Below are positions 1-7,983 of a stretch of 17,201 nucleotides of DNA, one piece after another (position 1 is the stretch's first letter; each line of letters begins with the position of its first letter). Source of the stretch: an uncultured Planctomycetaceae bacterium (GTDB lineage Bacteria > Planctomycetota > Planctomycetia > Planctomycetales > Planctomycetaceae); NCBI GenBank assembly GCA_937952455.1, contig CALFYU010000512.1, positions 1-17,201 of the forward strand, in the 5' to 3' direction. The notes beneath the pieces were generated by a model. The model saw nothing but the letters and a program-made list of their open reading frames with translations, ran no database searches and was not told the origin of the DNA. A program made the position numbers and the translations under genes.

Positions 1-1
1 G

Positions 2-178
2 TCTTCAGGCGACTACGCGCGTCACAATCAGATGCGTGAGCTCCTCGAGCGCCGGATGCGGGAACGGATGCAAGAGGGAGGCGGAGGTCCCGGCGACGAC
101 GATTGGCGCGGAAGACGAGGGCGATCGGAACGGGGCGGCGGCGATTTTTCGGGCTCACGCGGGCGGCGAAGTCGTTAA
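2..178 (+). CDS. C-terminal end of an unidentified protein (5' truncated)
   Basis: An open frame enters from the left edge and runs 58 codons to a TAA at 176-178. The visible protein begins SSGDYARHNQMRELLERRM. It has a charged, probably helical stretch (RELLERRMRERMQ), then a low-complexity tail rich in Gly, Arg and Asp that ends GSRGRRSR. Such RG-rich tails are usually disordered and may bind nucleic acid or acidic surfaces, but no domain is visible and the family cannot be named. It lies on the same strand as the secretion genes, 323 bases upstream of gspE, so joint transcription is possible but not shown. I call it coding because the frame stays open to the edge and gives a coherent RG-type composition. 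Chance is not excluded for so short a piece. Confidence 0.55.
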   Translation, partial: SSGDYARHNQMRELLERRMRERMQEGGGGPGDDDWRGRRGRSERGGGDFSGSRGRRSR

Positions 179-501
179 GATGTACTTGTGAGAATATCCG
201 ACATCCGGCGACGAATCACAAACAAATGTCATCGGAAATAACATCCTTTGATTATGATTTCACTCGCCGCCGGCGGTGAACAACCGCCTCCCAAATGCGT
301 TCTCATCCCTAACAACTGAAGTTGAAAGTCATCCATACCGTCACTCCACCGCGCCCGCGCCGGCAATCACGGTGTTCTCTGCTCCGCCGCAGTTCCGGCC
401 GGCGACCGCGCCGCGGGGAAGTTTCTCAAGTCAACATAATTGCGACGCGCCGGCAAAGTGCCCCGTATGTCGCCCAGTGATCGGGATTTTGGTTGCCAGC
501 T
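179..501 (+). other. Intergenic gap upstream of gspE
   Basis: These 323 bases show no convincing gene. Short frames here have no start signal, no recognisable motif and a composition unlike a protein. A TATGAT at 253-258 could be a -10 box for the secretion operon, but no good -35 lies 16-18 bases upstream. A perfect 6-bp hairpin sits just downstream at 272-288. If transcription starts near 265, gspE has a leader of about 235 bases. The last 80 bases are GC-rich with no strong Shine-Dalgarno before the gspE ATG. Confidence 0.5.
272..288 (+). other. Perfect 6-bp stem-loop in the gspE leader
   Basis: GGCGGT (272-277) pairs fully with ACCGCC (283-288) around the loop GAACA. The left arm overlaps a 10-bp palindrome, CCGCCGGCGG (267-276), giving two competing folds. 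No T-run follows, so a classical terminator for the upstream gene is doubtful. A 5' leader structure or chance are the alternatives. Confidence 0.3.
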
Positions 502-2184
<1,683 letters not shown>

Positions 2185-2201
2185 TCGTTTGACGAGTTGT
2201 T

Positions 2202-3413
2202 ATGCCTGAGTTTCAGTACGTGGCCCGAGAATTGAGCGGAACGGAAGTGACCGGCGTCATTTCCGCTGCGAGCGAACATGAGGCGGTCAGTTCGCTGTCT
2301 CAGCGTGCGCTGTTTCCGCTACGGGTCCACGCGGCGGAGGACATCACGAAACGGAAGCGGCGTTGGGGTCAGAAGATTCGCAATCGGCATCTTGCGATGT
2401 TGTTTTCGCAACTCGCCGACTTATTACATTCGGGCGTTCCGCTGCTGAGGTCGTTGGAGATTCTCCAGCAACAAAGCTCGCAAGCGGCGCTTGCGGCGGT
2501 GCTCAACGACATCCGCGAACGCGTAGCAGACGGAACCCCGCTGGCTGATGCAGTGACGGCTCATCCCGACGTATTCAACGACCTGACGGCCAGCATGATC
2601 CGCGCCGGCGAGGAAGGCGGATTCTTAGAGGACGTGCTCAAACGGATCGCCCAGTTCACCGAACACCAGGAAGACCTCAAGAGCCGCATCGTGGGTGCGG
2701 TCGCCTATCCCGCGTTTTTGGCGGTTTTGGGCACGATCATGGTGACGGGAATTATCGTCTACTTCGTCCCCAAGTTTGAGCCGCTTTTTCAACGGCTTAA
2801 AGAGCGCGGGGGCTTGCCCTGGCCGACGACGGCCCTGATGGCGCTCAGCGATTTTTTGGGCAGCTACGGTTTGTGGCTGTTGGGAGCGATCGCCGCAGGC
2901 GTTTGGCTGGCGAGCCGCTATCTGGAGACCGACGAAGGCTGGCGACGGATGGATCATTGGAAACTCAACATCATCGGCGCCGGGCCGATCATCCGCAGCT
3001 TGGCCGTTTCGAGGTTTTGCCGCATCTTGGGGACATTATTGCACAACGGCGTGCCGATTCTGCGATCGTTGCAGATCTCAAAAGATGCGACCGGCAACGT
3101 GATTCTCAGTGAGGCAGTCGGCCTGGCGGCGGAGAATATCTCCGCAGGCAAATCGCTTGCTCGGCCGCTGAAACAAAGCGGGCAATTTTCCACTGAAGTC
3201 GTGGAGATGATCGCCGTCGGCGAAGAGGCGAATAGCTTGGAAACCGTGTTGGTCGACATCGCCGACAATATGGAGCGCCGCACGAACCGGCAGTTGGAAC
3301 TGTTTGTGCGGCTATTGGAACCGGTGATGTTGCTGATCATGGCGGTGATCATTTTGTTCGTGGTGATTGCCCTGTTATTGCCGGTATTCCAAGGGGCGGG
3401 TGCGTTACAATAG
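2202..3413 (+). CDS. gspF: Type II secretion inner-membrane platform protein GspF
   Basis: Polytopic inner-membrane protein of the PilC/GspF family that contacts the ATPase and anchors pseudopilus assembly. It has 403 residues, the usual length. The N terminus MPEFQYVARELSGTEVTG is typical. Two T2SSF repeats are visible, about 63-186 and 268-393, each with the family pattern: HSGVPLLRSLEIL with RAGEEGGFLEDVL, and HNGVPILRSLQIS with AVGEEANSLETVL. Hydrophobic segments lie near 170-192, 222-240 and 375-396, giving the expected three-helix topology. It follows gspE closely and is probably co-transcribed with it. An 82-base gap separates it from gspG. Confidence 0.95.
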   Translation: MPEFQYVARELSGTEVTGVISAASEHEAVSSLSQRALFPLRVHAAEDITKRKRRWGQKIRNRHLAMLFSQLADLLHSGVPLLRSLEILQQQSSQAALAAVLNDIRERVADGTPLADAVTAHPDVFNDLTASMIRAGEEGGFLEDVLKRIAQFTEHQEDLKSRIVGAVAYPAFLAVLGTIMVTGIIVYFVPKFEPLFQRLKERGGLPWPTTALMALSDFLGSYGLWLLGAIAAGVWLASRYLETDEGWRRMDHWKLNIIGAGPIIRSLAVSRFCRILGTLLHNGVPILRSLQISKDATGNVILSEAVGLAAENISAGKSLARPLKQSGQFSTEVVEMIAVGEEANSLETVLVDIADNMERRTNRQLELFVRLLEPVMLLIMAVIILFVVIALLLPVFQGAGALQ

Positions 3414-3501
3414 TCGCTGGCCGGGTCTTCGCGACCGAACGAACCAAAACAACTCAATCGACAGCTATCAATAAAATAGGATAGGAAAAGGAACGGTGAC
3501 G
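3414..3501 (+). promoter_or_regulatory. gspF-gspG gap with AT-rich patch and gspG ribosome binding site
   Basis: This gap is more AT-rich than its surroundings. It holds TAAAAT at 3472-3477, a possible -10 box, but the expected -35 position reads ACAACT, so a promoter is weakly supported. It ends in two AGGA motifs (3483-3486 and 3489-3492). The second lies 9 bases before the ATG at 3502 but only 3 before the GTG at 3496, which favours the ATG as the gspG start. Separate boosting of gspG would make sense, since it is the most abundant subunit in known systems. Confidence 0.35.
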
Positions 3502-3963
3502 ATGAACTCCCTTCGTAACAAATCAACACGGCAGTCACGGGGCGGCTTCACATTGATCGAAGTGTTGCTCGTGCTGGCGATTTTGGGCGTGATCATGGCG
3601 CTGGTCGTGCCGCAACTGTTGGGGACGCAACAACAAGCCAACATCGACGCGACGAAATTGAGCATCAAGGGTCTAGAAACGGGACTGCAGATGTATGCCC
3701 TGGACCACGACGGGCAGTTGCCCACCACCAGCGAAGGTCTGGAAGTGCTGATCAGCAACCCGGGGAATGACCCCAAGTGGCGGAAGCCGTATTTGGATGA
3801 CACGACGATGCTGCCCAAGGACGCTTGGGGCAATCCGTTCCAATACGAGTTTCCCGGCCCCAATCATCCCGACAACCTGAAGGCTGACATCTGGTCGCTC
3901 GGCCCGGACAAACAGGACGGCACGGATGATGACATCAACAATTGGACGGTCGAATCCGAATAG
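3502..3963 (+). CDS. gspG: Major pseudopilin GspG
   Basis: Main structural subunit of the periplasmic pseudopilus. It has 153 residues from the ATG at 3502. A basic 15-residue leader ends in GG, followed by the mature start FTLIEVLLVLAILGV with Phe at +1 and Glu at +5. This is the canonical prepilin-peptidase site and N-terminal helix. The globular part is GspG-like: LETGLQMYALDHDGQLPTT, the KPYL and DAWGNPFQYE motifs, and a C-terminal DIWSLGPDKQDGTDDD loop. The matching loop in characterised GspG proteins binds calcium, and the acidic residues are kept here. gspH follows 14 bases after the stop. Confidence 0.95.
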   Translation: MNSLRNKSTRQSRGGFTLIEVLLVLAILGVIMALVVPQLLGTQQQANIDATKLSIKGLETGLQMYALDHDGQLPTTSEGLEVLISNPGNDPKWRKPYLDDTTMLPKDAWGNPFQYEFPGPNHPDNLKADIWSLGPDKQDGTDDDINNWTVESE

Positions 3964-3977
3964 CTTGGTCTGGCAGT

Positions 3978-4595
3978 ATGTTGAAATCCCGCTTCGATCG
4001 TGATTCGCGCAAGTATCGCGGCGGTTTTACGTTGCTTGAGATTCTGCTGGTGCTGGCGCTGTTGGTCGTCCTCTCGGTTGTGACTTGGCCGTCACTCGGC
4101 CGGATGCTCGGCCGGCAAGACATGGAGCGCGCCATCAGCGACGTGCAGGTGTTGCTCAGCGCCGCCCGGGTCCGCGCCACGGAAGCAGGCGCCACTTACC
4201 AGTTTCGGTACGAAGTGGGCGGCCGGCGCTACGTCTTGGTACCGGCCGATGCGGCAGAGTTGGTAGCGGTTGCCGACACCCCCGGCACCGACATTGCGAC
4301 GGCCGCCGCCGCGGCCTGGAAGCGGTCAGGAAAACTGCCCGAGTCGGTCACTTTCAAACAAACCGACGCGCAGGCGCCGAGCGGCGATGCCATCCAAACG
4401 GAACTGTTGGCCGGTTTGCTGGACGCGGACGACTTGTCGCGGGCGGTATGGGGTCCGCCGGTACTGTTTCATCCCGACGGTACGGCATCCGATTCGATCT
4501 TCGCGATCACCGATGACGATGACGAATCGATGACGATCACCGTGCGCGGACTGACCGGCGGCACGCAAGCGTTCGTCACGGCCGTGGAGGAGTAA
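3978..4595 (+). CDS. gspH: Minor pseudopilin GspH
   Basis: Pseudopilin of the GspH/FimT type, 205 residues from the ATG at 3978. A longer reading from the TTG at 3942 would overlap the end of gspG and adds nothing prepilin-like. The leader (16 residues, ending KYRGG) is followed by FTLLEILLVLALLVVLSV, with Phe +1 and Glu +5. A GspH-like region follows, with MERAISDVQVLLSAARVRAT and a beta-rich domain containing YQFRYEVGGRRYVLVP. The C-terminal FHPDGTASD resembles the conserved FxPDG(T/S) segment of this family. In known systems GspH sits between the GspG shaft and the I-J-K tip. A GGAGGAG before the stop serves the next gene. Confidence 0.88.
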   Translation: MLKSRFDRDSRKYRGGFTLLEILLVLALLVVLSVVTWPSLGRMLGRQDMERAISDVQVLLSAARVRATEAGATYQFRYEVGGRRYVLVPADAAELVAVADTPGTDIATAAAAAWKRSGKLPESVTFKQTDAQAPSGDAIQTELLAGLLDADDLSRAVWGPPVLFHPDGTASDSIFAITDDDDESMTITVRGLTGGTQAFVTAVEE

Positions 4596-4599
4596 TCAC

Positions 4600-5067
4600 A
4601 TGGTCCGCACGTCCGCAATTCGATCTTCGCCCACCGGGACAAGACGCAATGCGCGCCGCGGGTTGACGTTGTTCGAGGTCCTGCTGTCGCTGGCGATCCT
4701 CGCGGCGGCGATGGCTGCCATCGCGCAGTTGGTCTCCAGCGGCGTGCAAAGTTCGGTGCGCGCGCGGCTGCAGACCGAAGCGATCATTCGCTGCCAAAGC
4801 CGGATGGCGGAGTTGATCGCCGTGGGGGATCCGACGGCGGTTGTCACCGAAGTGCCGTTCGACGACGACCCCGCCTGGAAGTGGAGCGTCAGTTCGGCGG
4901 CCACGGAACAACCGGGGTTACTGCAGGTGGTTGTGACGGTCACGCACGACGCGGGAAATGGATTTAGCGATGTTTCCTATTCTATTCCGCGACTCTACCG
5001 CGATACAGCGACCATGGTGAGCAGTTCGACTTCGACTTCGGATGACAGTTCGGAGGATGCGCCATGA
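4600..5067 (+). CDS. gspI: Minor pseudopilin GspI
   Basis: Pseudopilin of 155 residues that by family and position helps form the pseudopilus tip complex. The ATG lies 4 bases after the gspH stop with GGAGGAG upstream, implying translational coupling. The 21-residue basic leader ends RRG, and the mature protein starts LTLFEVLLSLAILAAAMAAI, so +1 is Leu instead of the usual Phe, while Glu +5 is kept. The VSSGVQSSVRARLQTEAIIRCQSRMAEL helix region and the following strands fit GspI. The last 15 residues (SSSTSTSDDSSEDAP) form an acidic, Ser-rich tail that may be lineage specific. The stop overlaps the gspJ start (ATGA). Confidence 0.87.
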   Translation: MVRTSAIRSSPTGTRRNARRGLTLFEVLLSLAILAAAMAAIAQLVSSGVQSSVRARLQTEAIIRCQSRMAELIAVGDPTAVVTEVPFDDDPAWKWSVSSAATEQPGLLQVVVTVTHDAGNGFSDVSYSIPRLYRDTATMVSSSTSTSDDSSEDAP

Positions 5068-5990
5068 TCCGTATCCGACATCATCAGCCAACTCCCATGC
5101 GGCGGGCTTTTACACTTTTTGAGGTCTTGTTGGCGCTGGCGCTGAGCACCTTGCTGATCGCGGCGGCGTACGCAGCGCTTGACCTGTATTTTCGACTTCG
5201 CACGGCGGGCGAGGATGAGGTGCGGCGTGCGCAAGTGGCGCGGGCCGTACTGCAGCGGATCGAATTGGACCTATTGGCGACGACTTACCAAGCTTCGACG
5301 GCGAGCAGTTCTTCTGCGGCCGATTCGTCGTCTTCTTCGTCCGACGGCGACGACTCGGCGGACACGTCGACGCTGGTCGAAGTCATTGATCCGGCCGACA
5401 ACAACAACGGCGGCAATAACGGGTTGATCGGCGATTCACGCAGCGTCGTGTTGAGCGTGAGTCTCCCCCGCTCGCACGCGACTTATGCGGCGGTGTCGGA
5501 AGGGCCGATCGGTTTGCCGACCAGCGACCTGAAGTCGGTGACGTACTTGTTGGCGGGGCAGGGGCTCGGGGATCTCGCGCAGGCCATCGCCGACCGCTTT
5601 CCAGATTCCACGCCGAGCGGTTCGACCGTTACCGGCTTGGCGCGGATCGAAGGAGACCGGCTTTTGCTGTTGCAGGCCGACTCGGCCGCGGACGTCGAGA
5701 CGATCGCATCACAGGCCCAATTATTGGCTCCCGAGATCAAACTATTGCAGTTTGAATACACCGACGGGCTGAATTGGTACGACAGTTGGGACAGCGAGTT
5801 GAACGGATCGCTGCCCCGCGCCGTACGGGTGACGATCAGCTTCCAAGAGTCGGACGGGGTCGACTCCTCAGGTGAAGTGCAAACGGCCAAGCTGTATCAA
5901 CTTGTCGTCGTGCTCCCGCCGTCCGATCCGATCTCCGGTGGCGGGTCGAGCGAATACAACTCGGAGGATGACAGCGATGCAGAATTGTAA
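5064..5990 (+). CDS. gspJ: Minor pseudopilin GspJ
   Basis: Pseudopilin of 308 residues, longer than the usual GspJ of about 200. It starts at an ATG that overlaps the gspI stop, with GGAGGA at 5051-5056 upstream. The leader is MIRIRHHQPTPMRRA and the mature start FTLFEVLLALALSTLLIAAA. The residue before the cleavage site is Ala15, not the near-invariant Gly. A low-complexity Ser/Asp stretch spans about residues 79-103 (SSSSSSDGDDSAD) and is followed by an Asn/Gly run. The later part, with VTYLLAG, LARIEGDRLLLLQAD, LLQFEYTDGLNWYDSWDSE and LPRAVRVTISFQE, is characteristic of GspJ. The end overlaps gspK by 14 bases. Confidence 0.9.
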   Translation: MIRIRHHQPTPMRRAFTLFEVLLALALSTLLIAAAYAALDLYFRLRTAGEDEVRRAQVARAVLQRIELDLLATTYQASTASSSSAADSSSSSSDGDDSADTSTLVEVIDPADNNNGGNNGLIGDSRSVVLSVSLPRSHATYAAVSEGPIGLPTSDLKSVTYLLAGQGLGDLAQAIADRFPDSTPSGSTVTGLARIEGDRLLLLQADSAADVETIASQAQLLAPEIKLLQFEYTDGLNWYDSWDSELNGSLPRAVRVTISFQESDGVDSSGEVQTAKLYQLVVVLPPSDPISGGGSSEYNSEDDSDAEL

Positions 5991-7782
5991 TTGGAACGGG
6001 ACATTTCGCCCGGTCGCCCCGATTCCTCGCCGGCGGCAGCCTCGCTCCGGCAGCGTGCTGTTAGTCGTACTGGTGGTGATCGTGTTTTTGGCTCTCGGTG
6101 CCTATACGTTTGCGGAGATGATGATCGTCGAGGCGGAGTCGGCCAATCTGCACGGCCGCCGCATACAGGCCCGCATCTTTGCCGATTCGGGGGTGGAATA
6201 TGTCGCGTCGCTTTTGGACAACGACATCCCGACCGGATCGGTGAATACCTACAACGACTCGCAACTGTATCAGGAAATCATCGTGCAATCCGGCGACGTT
6301 GCCCGGACACAAGGGCGGTTTTCGATCATCGCCCCCGCAGAGACGGACGAGTCCCGCCGCTCGATCCGGTTCGGATTGATGGATGAATCGGGCAAATTGA
6401 ATATCAATGCACTCTCACAACACAGCGCCGGTACCGCGCGGCAGATGCTGATGGCGATTCCGGGAATGACCGATGAAATCGCTGATTCGATTCTCGACTG
6501 GACCGATCAGAACGATATGCCGCGGGACTACGGCGCCGAAGAGGACTACTACCTCGCCCTGCCCACCCCCTATGCGGCCAAGAACGGCCCGCTGGAATCG
6601 CTGGATGAACTCTTGCTGGTCCGCGGGATGACGCCGCAATTGCTCTATGGCGAGGACGCCGACCGCAACGGTCTGCTCGATCCCGGCGAAGATGATGGCG
6701 ATGTGTCGCATCCCCCCGATGATGCAAACGGTGAACTGGACCAGGGGTTCTCCGCCTATTTGACAGTCAATAGCCGCGAAGCGAACGTGCGGTCCGACGG
6801 TCTGCCGCGGATCAACATCGCCTCCGACAAGTTGGACGAACTGTACGACGAATTGGAAAAGGAATACGACACCGAAACGGCGACGTTCGTCATCGCCTAT
6901 CGGCTCTTCGGACCGGCCCCCGACTCCTCCTCAAAGCCGCGGCAGGGGGGATCGTCCGGCGGCACCGCCTCGAATTCGAAAGACCTCAGCCCAGGAGTGG
7001 GAACCGGTTCGAACGAAGGGGTCGGCACCGGACAGGAGTTACAACAAGACAATTCGGTCGGCACGGCCCAACAGGGGGGAAGTTCGGCGGCGCAAACCGG
7101 ATCGTCCGGTGCGTCGACCGGCTCTTCCGCACAGAAGGGGGCCGTCTCGGCTGGTCAGGCGATATTCGGCGGACAGGGACAGGTGACCCGTGGCGGAATG
7201 GAACTCAGCGGCGGATCGAAGTTTCCCGTGCAATCGATCTTCGACTTGGTCGGGGTTTCGGTGAATGCCACGATCGACAAGGCGCAGAAAACTCTGGAGA
7301 GTCCTTGGTCGGATGAAGCGGGCGAGATGCGGGGTTATATCTCGGCGGTGGACGACGCCGTGACGACGCTGGATGAAAAGAATCTCGCCGGGCGGATCAA
7401 CATCAATCAGGCTCCGTTTGAAGTTCTGCGGGGCGTTCCGGAGTTGACCGAAGAAATGGCGTATGACATCGTGTCGCGGCGGGTGACGAGTCTTTCCGGG
7501 GCATCAATGTCAAATCAGGTGCAAGGCCGGGATTCGATTGGCTGGCTGTATTTCGAGAACGTGATGGACCTACCCACGCTGCGGAAGGTGGCGCCATATC
7601 TGACCGCCCGTGGAGACGTCTACACGACGCAGATTATGGGCTACTTCGACGCCGGTCCCCCGCTGGTAAGGATCGAAGCGGTGATCGATGCCACGCAAAA
7701 ACCGGCGAAAATTATCAAGGTCCGCGATCTGACTCCGTTGGGGATCGGCTATCCGCGCGACCTGTTTCGGGCGGTGGAGTAG
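5977..7782 (+). CDS. gspK: Pseudopilus tip protein GspK (enlarged)
   Basis: Largest pseudopilin, which caps the pseudopilus in known systems. The ATG at 5977 lies inside the end of gspJ with CGGAGGA 8 bases before it; a longer frame from 5872 is overlap only. The protein is 601 residues, against roughly 330 in classical GspK. The leader ends RSG, followed by SVLLVVLVVIVFLALGAY without Glu +5, as usual for GspK. Two helix-hairpin-helix/SAM-like segments are visible (from about 139, LNINALSQH and IPGMTDEIADSILDW; from about 472, GRININQAPFEVLRGVPEL). Between them lie an EF-hand loop DADRNGLLDPGE (227-238) and a Gly/Ser/Gln-rich insert (about 317-407). Confidence 0.92.
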   Translation: MQNCNWNGTFRPVAPIPRRRQPRSGSVLLVVLVVIVFLALGAYTFAEMMIVEAESANLHGRRIQARIFADSGVEYVASLLDNDIPTGSVNTYNDSQLYQEIIVQSGDVARTQGRFSIIAPAETDESRRSIRFGLMDESGKLNINALSQHSAGTARQMLMAIPGMTDEIADSILDWTDQNDMPRDYGAEEDYYLALPTPYAAKNGPLESLDELLLVRGMTPQLLYGEDADRNGLLDPGEDDGDVSHPPDDANGELDQGFSAYLTVNSREANVRSDGLPRINIASDKLDELYDELEKEYDTETATFVIAYRLFGPAPDSSSKPRQGGSSGGTASNSKDLSPGVGTGSNEGVGTGQELQQDNSVGTAQQGGSSAAQTGSSGASTGSSAQKGAVSAGQAIFGGQGQVTRGGMELSGGSKFPVQSIFDLVGVSVNATIDKAQKTLESPWSDEAGEMRGYISAVDDAVTTLDEKNLAGRININQAPFEVLRGVPELTEEMAYDIVSRRVTSLSGASMSNQVQGRDSIGWLYFENVMDLPTLRKVAPYLTARGDVYTTQIMGYFDAGPPLVRIEAVIDATQKPAKIIKVRDLTPLGIGYPRDLFRAVE

Positions 7783-7821
7783 CCGTTTTTTCTGGTTGTA
7801 CGGATTGCACTTGCAGAAAAG

Positions 7822-7851
7822 CCGCCAATGGCCCCCATGGCCGATGGGCGG
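7822..7851 (+). other. Imperfect 12-bp hairpin between gspK and gspL
   Basis: CCGCCAATGGCC (7822-7833) pairs with GGCCGATGGGCGG (7839-7851) around the loop CCCAT. There is one bulged G, one A-A mismatch and one T-G pair. No T-run follows on the + strand. It could act as an RNA-processing or stability element separating the gspE-K and gspL-M messages, or be chance in GC-rich DNA. Confidence 0.35.
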
Positions 7852-7889
7852 TTCTACGACATCAACACGAGGATTTTTACCAAACGCGG

Positions 7890-7918
7890 TTGCTCGCGAC
7901 CTGTTGTGCGGCGATGAT
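7890..7918 (+). promoter_or_regulatory. Putative promoter upstream of gspL
   Basis: TTGCTC (7890-7895) and GATGAT (7913-7918) are 17 bases apart. The -10 candidate lies in TGCGGCGATGAT, which closely matches TTTGCGGCGATAAT ahead of the BON gene (16058-16071). The -35 match is poor (first three bases only). Confidence 0.3.
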
Positions 7919-7983
7919 GGAATAGGACGCAGAGTGATTGCGCCCGGCGGATACTGCGCTCGATTTGTAAAGTCAGGGAAGCT

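Larger units (their letters stand above)
7783..7983 (+). other. gspK-gspL gap with hairpins and a promoter-like site
   Basis: No gene is supported in these 201 bases. Directly after the gspK stop a weak stem (7771-7775 with 7782-7786, including two G-T pairs) runs into TTTTTT (7786-7791), a poor but possible terminator. A stronger imperfect hairpin follows at 7822-7851, and a TTGCTC-N17-GATGAT promoter-like pair at 7890-7918. AGGGA (7974-7978) lies 5 bases before the gspL ATG. Together this suggests gspL-gspM may be transcribed partly on their own. Confidence 0.4.

Noticed and set aside
5872..5976. Upstream extension of gspK into gspJ
   Set aside because: The extension overlaps conserved GspJ sequence, and the ATG at 5977 has a good Shine-Dalgarno and opens a proper prepilin leader.
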